From the NCBI GenBank assembly GCA_035771175.1, contig CM069602.1, forward strand, positions 10,357,501 to 10,421,500: 64,000 nt of DNA, given 5' to 3'. A program made the position numbers and the translations under genes. The notes below the pieces were generated by a model, which saw nothing but the letters and a program-made list of their open reading frames with translations, was not told where the DNA came from and did not search any database. Origin of the DNA: Paratinospora sagittata (taxonomy: Eukaryota > Streptophyta > Magnoliopsida > Ranunculales > Menispermaceae). The first letter of the stretch is position 1, and each line of letters begins with the position of its first letter. Below, piece after piece: positions 52,247 through 63,259 of the stretch.

Positions 52247-55200
52247 TCAATGGTATTGCTCAGTTTGCAATTGAAGCAACTCCCTAATACCTTCACAGAC
52301 CTGCAGAAGCACAACAATGCTGATCAAAATTGCTTCTACATCTCTAGATAAAAGATAGGGTGGCAGGGCTGTGTTCATGCAATGCAAATTAAAAATTGCA
52401 GAGGACAAATTATTTGGGACATGGGGGCATGTTTGATATCTGAGAAAATTTTCTTGAGAAAATATAATTTTCATGAGAAATAATTTTTCAACTTATTTTC
52501 TCGAGAGAATTTTCTCATAGTAGTTTGATTGCACACGAAAAAATATTTTTACACACTCATTTGGCGCAAAGGATGGAAAAAAAAAGAAAAAAAGAAAAAA
52601 AAAACTTTCATCAAAGATGTGCATGAATGCAATTCAATAATATTAAAATCTTTTCTCATGAGAAGATTAAAATCTCTCAACTTTGGAGAGAAAATCTTGA
52701 GTGAGAAGGGGGCGAGAAAAACTTTTTCTCGAGAAAATATTGGTAACTAAACACACAACTTTCTCATTCTCCAGAAAATAACAATTTTCTTAGCTATCAA
52801 AACACCCTTAACCCCATCTCTCAATGGTTTGACATATATGATACATGTGACATCATTTGAACCCTGGCTTATCTAAAAAATAAAAAATAAAAGATAAAAA
52901 TTAGAGTATATGCCATCTATCATATATGGTTCAGAAATAAACATCCTCTCTTGCCTTTCTTTGCACGTGTTTATTGTATGGATGTGCAAAAAATATACCA
53001 AACTGATCAAACCACCCAAACCGAACCAAACCAATCAGTTTGGTTTGGTTTCCAAGGCTTCATTGGTTTGGACGATCTAGTGCAGTTCGGATTCTGATTT
53101 TCCAAATAAAAATCAATGATGAACCAAACCAAACCAAAGTGATTTTTGTGGATGCGTGCAACTCCCTTCCCCGGTTCCCCCTCAAAAAGAAACCTTCTTT
53201 TTCTTTTATTAGACGAAGCTAGCTTAGAGTTGGAGCAATAAATATATGATATTGACTAATCTAGGATCTTGTGATACTTTTTGAGACAATTTAAATTTTA
53301 TTTATGGTTATAAGTTTTTAATTTCAATGGAAATGCATTCGTCGTTTGACAAATTTTTTACTTTTAGAATGTTTAGAATGTTTGGATATACACTTCTAAT
53401 ATGCAAGATATTATGCATAAGACCATATATGATTAGGCAAATAGTAATTATAATTGAATGTTGGATTGGATCGGATTAATATTGGATCCAAATCTACAAC
53501 AAATGGATTGGTTTGGATAGGATTTTATCCCTAATTAAGTTTGGATTGGATTCTATTTTTAAAAAAATCCAATTCATATTGGATTGATTTAAGTATTTAG
53601 TTTTTTATTAGTTTTGATCTGCTGCACATCCCTAGTTTATTGCTTTTAGTCAGCATAGATCTCCTCTTCCTAGGTAAACTTAAGAGTTTAACTGATGAGC
53701 ATCATACTGCACATAAAATCTTGAAGGCAGGGGCAGGTAGAGTCAGGGGTGTAGCCAGGAATTTTATTTAGAGTGCGCTAAAAAATTTTTTTAGACAAAC
53801 CTCAACAATACAAGAAAAATTCATTGATTTAAAATAAAATATACATTAAAAAATTGGGGACATAATGAACCACATTTCACTAACCCATGAATCAAATTCA
53901 AAGCAACATCAACCCCCAAAATGTATCAAAGTAAAATGAAATCCCTAAAAACCAAATCATCAAAATTTGACAATGCCATAAAAAACCCACATCACAAATA
54001 TCTCATTCCCAAATCAAACAACAAAAACCAAACTAAACCCACATGAGCAAGATCATCAAACATGGAAATAAAAAATTTTCTTTACAAAATCATATTTTTC
54101 TAAAAAAAACTTGTACCTTTGCTTGTGTTTGTGCTTGCTTTCAAAAAGAAGTGAAGCTTAGCTAATGATGTTAACAGAGACGAAGTCATGAAGACAGAGG
54201 CGTGGTCGCGTGGTCACCAAATGATGAAAGTTTAAAAAAAAATTCTTAAAATTTAAGAATAATGGCCAAATTAAGTCATTACATTCATTCAAAAACAAAG
54301 AGTGTAGCTTTGTCGGGTAGGGTAGCCATAAGGGCATTTTTGTAATATATCAGAGTTTTTTTTTTTTTTTTTTTCTTTCAAAACTTAGTATTTTTTGGAG
54401 GATTTGCTACTTGGGCTCTAGCCCAGGTTAGCCCACATGATGCTCCGCCCCTGGGTGGAGTCATGCCAAGCTAGCTTTTACTTTAAAGTAGGAACCAAAA
54501 GAGGAAGTATAAACATACCAACTTGATTTGTGCTTTAATGGATGCAATTAGATGGGTATATTCTTCTATTTGCCTGCAAAATAACAAAAAAGGAATATCA
54601 TGGAACAATTTTCATCATGTCATGATATATAAGAAAACACAATCAGTTACCTGTATATAATTCTTAAGGTGTACAGAATAATGGTTGGACAGAACAGACA
54701 CATAAAACATCAGCAAACATAATTGCCAACTTGATTAGGACTTGAATTCAATTATATCGTCACTTTCTCTGAAATACCTATTCTTCTCGTTTTAATGCTA
54801 CCCATCGCTTCAACTCAAACAAACCAATTAAAAATCAATCATCTGGCTTATACTATCACGGTATCACCTCATTCTTCTTTCCAAATGTTAGGAAACATTT
54901 AAGCATTAAGCACAGCACAGAATAATGACGGTATGAAATGCCACTATGAATAGACTAGCAGAACGAATTTTCATTGAGTTAACAACGAAAATATATATAA
55001 ATGTGTAATAAGAGAAATGTGTAGTAAGTACATAGAATAGAGTATGTTGGGGGCATAAAGATCTCAAACATTTTGGTCCCTGAATTTTCATTTTTCATAG
55101 AATTGCAAACCATGCTTGTGTAAGATGGTCACATGTTTGGAGAAGCTGACAAATCAACCAAAGGGACCAAAATTGACAATGCCTAATTAGATCAAACTCA

Positions 55201-58200
55201 TTTAATCATCATATTGCATAATTTATTATTAAGACCATGAAGAAACTCAAAATTATAAATTAGACAGACTCTATTACTTCTTCCATCCATGCTTCTAAGA
55301 TACAATTAATCCCAGAGTGTAGGGTAAAATATATACATACTTGGCCAGCCTTTCTTCTTTTACTGATATGAAGTTCAAAGCTTCAGACCAGGTGAATTCC
55401 ACATGAAATCCTAGACCAACATCAATAAATATATGTCGTGTATCAGGCCTGTAAACATGCAAAAGAAATATAATGAGCAAAAACTATGTGAATGCAACTT
55501 TTAAAAATATATGATACTATAGGATCGCAGACCAACATTAGAACATACTCCTGTAGTAAACACAAGCCTCAGCAGATTGCATGGGCATTATGACAGATGT
55601 ATTCTAACACAAATATGGAATGATGACATTGTAAAAGCTTGAAAAATATGATTCAAGTACTTGGCATTACACTAAAAGTAGTATTGAACAAATAATTAGT
55701 TCAATATAATAATAAGGATTTTAAAGAGAGCGAGAGAGAGAGAGAGATCATAAACATACACTTCAGACTGCACGTACACCTCGGAACCAAGATTGACCAA
55801 TGAACGGAGGCTAGTCACATCATTTTTCTCCAAATTCTCTATGTTCCTTTTCAAATCTGAGCTAAAAGGATTTGAAGTGGAGTCAAGAAACAAACAAACA
55901 CACACACACACAACAAATCCAAGACGAACAAATGAATCCTCATTTTTTATGGCCTTTCCTCCTTTTTTGGTAACCGATTCTAACTATGAGAAAGGATTTG
56001 AGGAAAAAAGATCAGAGACACTGAACATTTCACATACAGTCCCACAGGTGCATACAAGATACAACCACTTCGAGAGGAAGTAACGGAAGCAAGAAACAAG
56101 AGGTACAAGGTTTAAATGAGAAGCAAAAAAATTAGTCATAACCATATCAAAAGGATACAAAACTTTCTGTTGTTCGAATACCTTGTCCCTGAACATAAGA
56201 AGAAGTAATTAGTTGTCCTGCAGTGTTTAAGTAAAATAACAACTTTTTAGAAGAGTGTAGCACAATGTGGATAAAACACCTTCAACAACAGTCATGGTTT
56301 GACAAGGATTAAGCACTTTTTTTTGTAATTTACAAAAAGATCTGAAAAGATCTTACAATTTATAATTTAATTTACAATTTTAATTCAACCCTATTATTAA
56401 TGATTCTACAATTCAATTCCAATTTAATAACTATGCTCCCACTACTGATGGGTTTGGAAAAGGAATAATGTATGCAACCTTCACCTTGCACTGCGGAGAG
56501 GCTATTTTTGGATTTGAACCTATGACCATCAAGTCACAATAGGAAAATCTTTACCATTGTTCCAAGGCCCACCTTTCTGGAAAGAGATCTAAACCAAGTT
56601 GAAAAAAGTACAATATCCTAGTAAATAAGTCAGCCCTATACTCCAGGTCCCTAGATCATCTACCATGTTGATTTGTCCTAGACAAGGAGGTCTCCTTCAA
56701 TACCATGCTTAGGCATAACTGTGCCCCTGTTAAGGGTTCCCAAGCGTCTTAACTAAAGCATTTGTTAACATCTAATTATGACTTTCATATACAAAGCCCA
56801 ACAACTTTTCATGGGCCTTTTCAACATGGGACTATAGATCCTCTTGATCCTTTCTAATATGGTCAGGTTTATTGAAGCTGATGAAGGGAAACATTGGTAA
56901 TAGGCAGCAAAAAGCGAACTAGCTGTACTTGATGAGGTATTCATGAAACACATCTATCAGAGGTTATGACCAATATGAATTCTATTGATAATGGCATCAA
57001 ATACCCTCTGATGCCGATGTGGACCAAGGACAAGGATCCAATAATATAATAACCACCAATGAGTGGTACAAAGAGTGGAACGAGATGAGATAGGGAGGAA
57101 TTGTGGATGACCTTTTCTAGTTGCAACAATAAGTTAATTGACTGCAGCTTGAACCTCCAATGAATAATTCAATGTTTAGGAATAGGGATTAGTTAGGAGG
57201 CTCAAGGACATACATGGGAAGGTAGGGAGAGAATCTTGATTGACATGGTCAAATTTTCTTTCCACAACAATGTTCCAGCAAGTACAGATAGAATTTTACA
57301 AGAAGGATGTGATTGATGAGTGAGCTAAAGTTTGACCTATTGTCGTGGAGGCGTATGTTTTGACAATGAAGACAATGGTTGGAAGTATTTGGTGGCTGCC
57401 ACTAGTGTTGGACTAGTTTCGCATGTCATTTGTCATTGATTAAGGGGGTATTGTTATGGAAAAATAATGCTGCACATGTATATTGGCATGTTGGAAAAAA
57501 TTACCAATCCAAAGCACTGATAAGTTGCTAAAAGCAATCATCAAAGAAGTTGGAAATGAAAATATTATTTTTTCAAATCATGGAGACATAGAGATAGAGA
57601 GTGTGTGTTTCAGGATCATGGCATGTGGTAGATCTAATGTGTTGCCCACTGAAAGGAGCCTCAATGATGTGTCCAAAGGAGGAAGTAATTTCAAGTAGAG
57701 TCAATGCGGGAAACCACTACTCTTTGGATCTCCAGGGTCATATACTTTCTAAGTTTCTGTAGCTGGAGCATGTTTCAGAGAGACGATCACCATCTTATAA
57801 GGATCACCAATTTTCTAGCAATGGCCACCTTCTATAGCCTCTTATAAAAGGTGTTGTAGGTTGTAGCAAGTCATGACAAAGTACGGCCCAAACGAAGAAG
57901 GGGCTGCAACATGAAAGAAGGGCAATGAGCTTATAAGCAAGCCTTCCTTCTGAAATAGACAAAAAAAAAAAAAGATCATTGGACGACTATTATGAGATAG
58001 TAATAGGAATAAATAAAGTGATTTAAGTGGTTGCCCTAGAAATCATGCCAAAAACATCAAGATCATGATTCCAATTGAAATTATGAAATAATCAACTTTC
58101 GCCTTCAACCTAGCTAGTAGACATTGAAAAATGATTAGCAATAATCAAGGAAATCTAATTATTATTGAGGTTTTGAGATAACAAGGAAAAAAGAACGAGA

Positions 58201-60944
58201 GAATACCATTCAGCAATGGCCCATACAAGATCTAGCTTCAAGTGATGATCAAAAAATTCTCATATCTTTGCTCCTATCGTAGAGGTTTTCAGATAACAAC
58301 CTCATGTTTCCAAACATGAGTTTTAAGGTGGCAAGACTGAGAATTAAAGGAAATTAGGGCTTTACATTTCTTGCAGCATTGATTTTTTCGCTCACTACAT
58401 GGTTACGGAGTTTGAGACTACTTGCTTGTGTATCGGATAGTGGGGTGTTCAGCTTCTATTTAATGGTGAGCAGAGAGAGAAGCGAGAGAAAGGTGAGAGA
58501 AAATAATGGCAAGCAAAGAGAGAAGGTGAGAGAACAAGGAACTTCAATTTTTCGATTCATCAATCTGTTGTTCCAAAATTACAAATTAAAGTATTCATCA
58601 ATTCATCAATTTGTAGATATAATTGAGATCACCATAGCCCACAGGAATACAATGCATATTCAAAACCTTAAACAGACAGAACAGACAGATAGATCATTTG
58701 TTTAAGCATCAAATATACTATGTTTCCACAGTGTTCATGAGCAAATAACAGAGGGTTCAAATAAAATGATACAATCCTTGAGCAATGTTTCAAATAAGTA
58801 TTGGATATCGGAGAGAAATTAACAATCAAAGTTGACATTGAAACTTCCAAATGCATGGCACTACTCCGGATAAAGAGACCCAGCGCTTAATGTTAGACCA
58901 TGGATATGGAGGTCAGGCTGCACCTTTTGTGAATATGACATTCACATAGTGCACACATACTCTTCCCCCTTTTTACTTGAACGATGGACTGTCTCATCCT
59001 TCTCAGCCTCCTTCCCCTCACCGCCCCAATTCATTTTCGTAAATATAACCTTTCAGTGCTCAAAATAACTATGTTCACCATACTTGCCATCCTTCCTGTA
59101 TCTGGTACAATTCTAGCAAAGATTTAAAAACCTCAATTTAAGTCTTCCCGAAAGCTATTAGGTCTCAATATCATAGGGGCTCTTGTCTATGCTTTTTGAG
59201 ACTTAAAGTTGAAACTTCCAAACGGTTGCACATCAACATAATTAGATTTCACTGTTAATCAACTTCATATGCAAGTTCAGCCCATTTAGCATCTGATACA
59301 AGCGATCAGAATCAACATGGGAATCATCCCCAGACAAGAATCTATGGATGGATCCATCCAATTCAATACAACTCTCTCCTGGCATCTTCTTTAATCCCCC
59401 ATGTCTCATTGCCTTTCTCACTGTTGCTGCTTCTTCCCACATTCCAACCTCTGCATACATGTTAGCAACCATAACAAGATTTCCAATCCTTTTTGGCTCC
59501 ATCTCAAGCAACCTCTCCTTCACCTTTGTTCCAACCCAACTACTACCATTAGCATCGTGAATGTTGCAAGCACTGAGCAGTGTTCTCCATACAACTGGGT
59601 CCGCCTCCATTGGCATACTTTCAATAAAGTAATAAGCCTGCTCGAGATGACCAGCACGAGCTATGATATCCACCATGGCACCATAATGTGTCATCATAGG
59701 TTTGATACAATGAACATGTTCCATTTCATGAAAGAACTCATAGCCTTCATCCACCAACCCTGCATGACTACAAGCACAAAGAATCCCAAGAAAAGTAACA
59801 TAGTTAGGCTGAATTGAGCAGCTCTTCATTTCCTCAAAAAGCTTGAGGGCTTCCTTAGCCAGCCCATGCTTGGCAAACCCCATAATAATTGCACTCCACG
59901 TCCACACATTCCTCTCCAACATTCTTACAAAAACCACTCCAGCACAATCCATGGCTCCACATTTTGCATACATGTCAACAAGGGCAGTACCCAATCGACA
60001 ATTTATCATCAACCCTTTTTCCATCACCTGGCAATGGATCCATTTCCCCAAACTCAAATTCCCAAGCTCAGCACAAGCCGAGAGCAAGATCACCATCGTC
60101 GCCTCATCCGGCTCAATCCCACTAACCCGCATTTGATCAAAAAGCATAATTGAATCATCTAACAATGAGTTCTCAACACAAGCAGTTATAATAGAGTTCC
60201 AAGTAACAACAGTTCTCAAAGGCATAAAATCAAACACTCGGCGTGCATCAAATATCTTCCGACAAGAACCATAGAAATGAATCAAAGTGTTTTGCACAAT
60301 AACATCCGAATCAGACCCATGTTTCACAATCTCAACTTGAATCTGTCTCCCTTCTTCAAATGCAGAAAGGGTAGCGCAGGCCTTGAAGAGGAACGAGAAG
60401 GTGAGGTTGGTGGGCTTTTTCCCTCGACTTCGCATCACAAGATAAACCAAAATGGCTTCTCTGGGTGATCCACTGCGGGAATAACCTCTAATTACATGGT
60501 TCCATGAGGAGGGTATGGGATGGAGCACTTGATAAAGCAGATTTCGTGCATAATCTAAGTTACCAAAAGGGGACAAAGCGCAAAAACGTAGGACTTCACT
60601 CATGAGATACCCATCTCCGTGAAGGCCTGAAGCTTGGATTTGAGAGTGAATCTGGGTGAGCTCTTTCATGGAAGAGCAGTCCTTGAGAAAGGAAAGGTAC
60701 TTGAGCTTTTGTGAGACGAAATTCAAATTACAGTTGGGAATGTTTGGTGGGTGAGAAAGGTAGGCCATTGGGCTTGAAAATCTAGCCATGCAATTGGCTA
60801 TTGGCGCCGCTCAGTTCCTTAATATCAATTAAATTTTTTTTTCTTCTTTTAATCCTGCAGATGTATATGGGTGGTTTATTGGAAAAGTTAGCAATCCAAA
60901 GTAGTGATAAGTTGCTAAAAGAAATCATCAAAGAAGTTGTGAAT

Positions 60945-60983
<39 letters not shown>

Positions 60984-61686
60984 AGACTTTCGGGATCATG
61001 GCATGTAGTACATCAAATGTTTTGCCCACTGAAAGGAGCCTCACAATGATGTGTCCAAAAGAGGAAGTAATTTCAAGTATTGAGTCAATGTGGGCAACCA
61101 CTATTCTTTGTTTCTCCAGGGTCACATGCCTTTTAAGTTTCTACAGATGGAACATGTTTCAATGAGAGAATCACCATCTTATACGGATCAACAATTTTCT
61201 AGCAATGGCCACCTTTTATAGCCTCTTATAAAAGGTGTTGTAGGTTGTAGCAAGTCATAAGAAAGTATGGCATGAATGAAAAAGGGGTTGCAACATGGAA
61301 GAAGGGTGATGAGCTTATAAGCAAGCCTTCCTTCTGAAATAGACAAAAAAAAAAAAAAAAAATCACTGGACTACCATTATGAGACAACATGGGAATAGAT
61401 AAGGTGATTAAAGTGGCTGCCCCAGGAAATTATGCCGAAAACATCAAAATCATGACTCCAATTGAAATTATGAAATAATCAACTTTTGCCTTCAACCTAG
61501 CTAGTAGTCGTTGAAAAATGTTTAGCAGTTTCAAGGAAATCTAATTATTATAGAGGTTTTGAGATAACAAAGAAAAAAGAACGAGAGAGAACACCGTTCA
61601 GCAATGGCTCGTACAAGATCTGGCTTCAAGCGACGATCAACAAATTCCTCATATCTATGTGCCTTTTCTTCTCGATAGCTATCCAT
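52247..61686 (-). CDS. UXT/prefoldin-alpha-like protein (six exons, 146 residues)
   Basis: Homologue of UXT (ubiquitously expressed transcript/ART-27), a prefoldin-family subunit of R2TP-linked prefoldin-like complexes. Exons: 61686-61595, 56188-56159, 55861-55760, 55448-55341, 54573-54519, 52300-52247. All introns have GT-AG borders and the split codons join without loss. Exon 2 is a 30-base micro-exon. The protein is helical at both ends (RYEEFVDRRLKPDL, then RDKVFEQQKV; ERLAKQIEEYTHLIASIKAQ). The central strand part, VNLGSEVYVQSEVPDTRHIF and GLGFHVEFTWSEAL, fits UXT (human about 157 residues). The start MDSYREEKAHRYEEF follows an acceptor at 61693-61694. Intron 1 (5.4 kb) encloses a complete PPR gene. 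Intron 5 holds a hAT element ending 65 bp before exon 5. Confidence 0.88.
52425..52810. mobile_element. MITE-like element with long imperfect inverted ends
   Basis: Left end GGGCATGTTTGATATCTGAG and the reverse complement of the right end, GGGTGTTTTGATAGCTAAG, correspond. GAGAAAATTTTCTC words occur throughout both halves. A TTA follows the right end but the left flank does not match, so target duplication and exact borders are unsettled. It lies in UXT intron 5. Confidence 0.6.
53744..54453. mobile_element. hAT-type non-autonomous element, 710 bp, in UXT intron 5
   Basis: It begins CAGGGGTGTAGCCA and ends, reverse-complemented, CAGGGGCGGAGCATC. The 8-bp flanks GGTAGAGT (53736-53743) and GGTGGAGT (54454-54461) differ at one base. 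No coding capacity; a long T run lies at about 54355-54374. Its right end is 65 bp from the splice donor of exon 5. Confidence 0.75.
56430..56571 (-). mobile_element. Au SINE in UXT intron 1
   Basis: On the minus strand it follows the plant Au SINE consensus as I recall it nearly end to end: GGCCTTGGAACAATGGTAAAG, a GACTTGATGGTCATAGGTTC B-box region, the AGCCTCTCCGCAGTGCAAGG block, then CCTTTTCCAAACCC and GTGGGAGCATAG. Target duplication not identified. It lies about 240 bp upstream of micro-exon 2 in transcript order. Confidence 0.78.
57467..58281. repeat. Direct repeat copy A (about 0.8 kb) in UXT intron 1
   Basis: It aligns collinearly with copy B (60851-61680). Long identical blocks include TGCCCACTGAAAGGAGCCTC, TTTTCTAGCAATGGCCACCT, AAAAGGTGTTGTAGGTTGTA and GAGCTTATAAGCAAGCCTTC. 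Differences are scattered substitutions and small indels. The right end contains a decayed copy of UXT exon 1. The PPR gene lies between the copies. Confidence 0.9.
58206..58281 (-). pseudogene. Decayed duplicate of UXT exon 1
   Basis: This end of repeat copy A matches UXT exon 1 (61595-61680). The initiator codon region is not conserved, several codons have changed, and the matching frame meets a TGA. A GT still stands at the place of the original splice donor. With no start and a broken frame it should not code. Confidence 0.8.
59242..60789 (-). CDS. PPR protein, PLS class with E/E+ end, intronless (515 residues)
   Basis: Pentatricopeptide repeat proteins bind organellar RNA and act in editing, splicing or stability. 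One uninterrupted frame of 515 residues carries successive PLS-type repeats from about residue 60 to 400. Examples are PSSWNHVIRGYSRSGSPREA, TVVTWNSIITACVENSLL, LGTALVDMYAKCGAMDCA and VWTWSAIIMGFAKHGLAKEA. An E and E+ type tail follows (WRTLLSACNIHD, EPKRIGNLVMVANMYAEVG, GESCIELDGSIHRFLSGD). No DYW domain. Overall it resembles my recollection of Arabidopsis At2g36730 along its length, so it is probably that orthologue; target RNA unknown. The N-terminus gives no decisive targeting signal by eye. The gene lies wholly within intron 1 of the UXT-like gene on the same strand. Confidence 0.93.
   Translation of the reverse strand: MARFSSPMAYLSHPPNIPNCNLNFVSQKLKYLSFLKDCSSMKELTQIHSQIQASGLHGDGYLMSEVLRFCALSPFGNLDYARNLLYQVLHPIPSSWNHVIRGYSRSGSPREAILVYLVMRSRGKKPTNLTFSFLFKACATLSAFEEGRQIQVEIVKHGSDSDVIVQNTLIHFYGSCRKIFDARRVFDFMPLRTVVTWNSIITACVENSLLDDSIMLFDQMRVSGIEPDEATMVILLSACAELGNLSLGKWIHCQVMEKGLMINCRLGTALVDMYAKCGAMDCAGVVFVRMLERNVWTWSAIIMGFAKHGLAKEALKLFEEMKSCSIQPNYVTFLGILCACSHAGLVDEGYEFFHEMEHVHCIKPMMTHYGAMVDIIARAGHLEQAYYFIESMPMEADPVVWRTLLSACNIHDANGSSWVGTKVKERLLEMEPKRIGNLVMVANMYAEVGMWEEAATVRKAMRHGGLKKMPGESCIELDGSIHRFLSGDDSHVDSDRLYQMLNGLNLHMKLINSEI
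60851..61680. repeat. Direct repeat copy B (about 0.8 kb), contains UXT exon 1
   Basis: Partner of copy A (57467-58281), same orientation. It starts about 60 bp from the PPR start codon and runs through the functional UXT exon 1, ending within its first codons. A (GA)n run at 60949-60979 expands this copy relative to A. Confidence 0.9.
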
Positions 61687-62519
61687 TCAACTCTATAATA
61701 AAAATGACATCTAATTTTTTTAAAACCTAACCAGAAAATCATGAACAAGTAGTAGCACTGATTCTACATAATTACAAAATTGCCACAATTAACTATGACT
61801 TTCATGAACATTGAAGCATTGATTCTACATACGTACAAATCAAAACAAATATAGGGAATCATTTTCAAATAACTCAACAACTAGAAAACCACCGCCTCTA
61901 TTCTACGGAGATTTGAGTACAATCATTAATCAAGAAAAGCATTTCATGCTCTTTGATTGAGAAAAAAACAAAAATCATGTACAAAGGTACACTTCTAATC
62001 TTAACCTTTTTTTAGCGATAAAAATGAAACTCATTCCAACCAAATGATAAGCCGTACAATCCAAGAGTCTGTCAGATGATGAAATTGCAAAAGTAATGCA
62101 ATAATATAAGTCATGGATTTATAAAAAAAGCTCATACATACATAAAAGCTATGCAAATTTATGCAACAGCCAACCCATATTTTATATGTTTCAACATATG
62201 AAACCACTACAATTCACGTGATTTTTTTTTTTTTGAGCAGAAACAAGTAGTATTTGTATTAAATCATGAACTAAAATACATCAATCTGTAATCACCAGAA
62301 GTGATAAAAGTTAAAAAAAAAACACAACAATTCACGTGATAATAGAATTTGGGTCTCTAAACAGAATCTTAACTTTTTCAACTTGCACATCATAGTTCAA
62401 ATTTTATAAGTATTACTCTAGGTAGAGCATAAGCTCCAATTAAGGAACTTCCTCAACTAATTTTTATTTAAAAAAAAAATCAATATAAACATATAAACAT
62501 CCTTTGTCTAGTTCATTTG

Positions 62520-62720
62520 TACAACTAAAGTCAACTCATCTAAGCTTTTTTCTCAACTATATGGAGCTACATGAACCTACTTCCTCCACTCCGCTCTATC
62601 TAGTAGGGCTAAGTTGACATTTAAATTACAAGTAGTTACATCTTTCTTAATTATTTTTGTCCATGTTATTTTAGCCCTTCCTCTCTCCCTCTATCATTAC
62701 CTTGTTAACATTTGATGAAC
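62520..62720 (-). mobile_element. LINE 3'-end fragment (RTE-like), in UXT leader intron
   Basis: On the minus strand it reads PKITWTKIIKKDVTTCNLNV and DRAEWRK, then GAGTTGAC-type tail sequence. It matches the fragment at 25085-25342 closely in the same order. In-frame stops show it is dead. Confidence 0.68.
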
Positions 62721-63006
62721 CCTAAACCCTAAAACTAAATATTTAATTTCTCCGTCAAATGAACGCAATCACGTGGTTTTCATAAGTTGATTTATTTTTT
62801 GGTTCCAAAGTCCCAACTTTGAGTCATTTATTCAAACATAATTCATGCATCAGCCATCTATGATGAATCAACACCCACAATCAGCATTGACAGACACCAA
62901 AAGCACTCTTGTGGAAATCTGTGATCTTTAAAGAAAAATAGACAAGAAAAGAAAATGGAGAAACGAACAATTAATGCGAAGAGAAGGTGATTGAGAAGAG
63001 TCTTAC

Positions 63007-63140
63007 GTTTTGAAACCGAAAGTGTAAAGACTTTGCACGGCGGTGTAGACGAAAGCGTTGCAGCTTTTCTAGTTTCTCTGGTTTTCTTTTCTCCTTCGCT
63101 TCTCTCCAATATTTTTACCCAAAGTTCGACCCTAGATTTT
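63007..63140 (-). other. Probable 5' leader exon of the UXT-like gene
   Basis: On the minus strand a comparatively GC-rich stretch (CTACACCGCCGTGCAAAG) ends at donor GTAAGA (63006). The acceptor TATTATAG at 61693-61700 stands six bases before the UXT ATG. The implied leader intron is about 1.3 kb. The upstream border is a guess. A 179-codon ORF overlaps but has no domain and includes transposon-like or simple sequence. Confidence 0.45.
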
Positions 63141-63149
63141 CCTATTTCG

Positions 63150-63167
63150 ATATATATATATATATAT
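63150..63167 (-). promoter_or_regulatory. TA run, possible TATA region of the UXT-like gene
   Basis: A (TA)9 run lies just upstream of the inferred leader exon on the minus strand. It is placed as a core promoter would be, but a simple repeat is a weak motif. Confidence 0.25.
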
Positions 63168-63259
63168 TTTGTATAAGTGAATTTTCGGCACTCCGAATTT
63201 AGATATGAGGGAGGTATTTTGGCCGACCTTAGTACCCACTTCTCTCTCTCTCTCTCTAA

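Noticed and set aside
60801..61049. 82-codon + strand ORF next to the PPR start
   Set aside because: It lies in the direct repeat and is built partly on a (GA)n run; the other copy at 57483 has a different, shorter frame.
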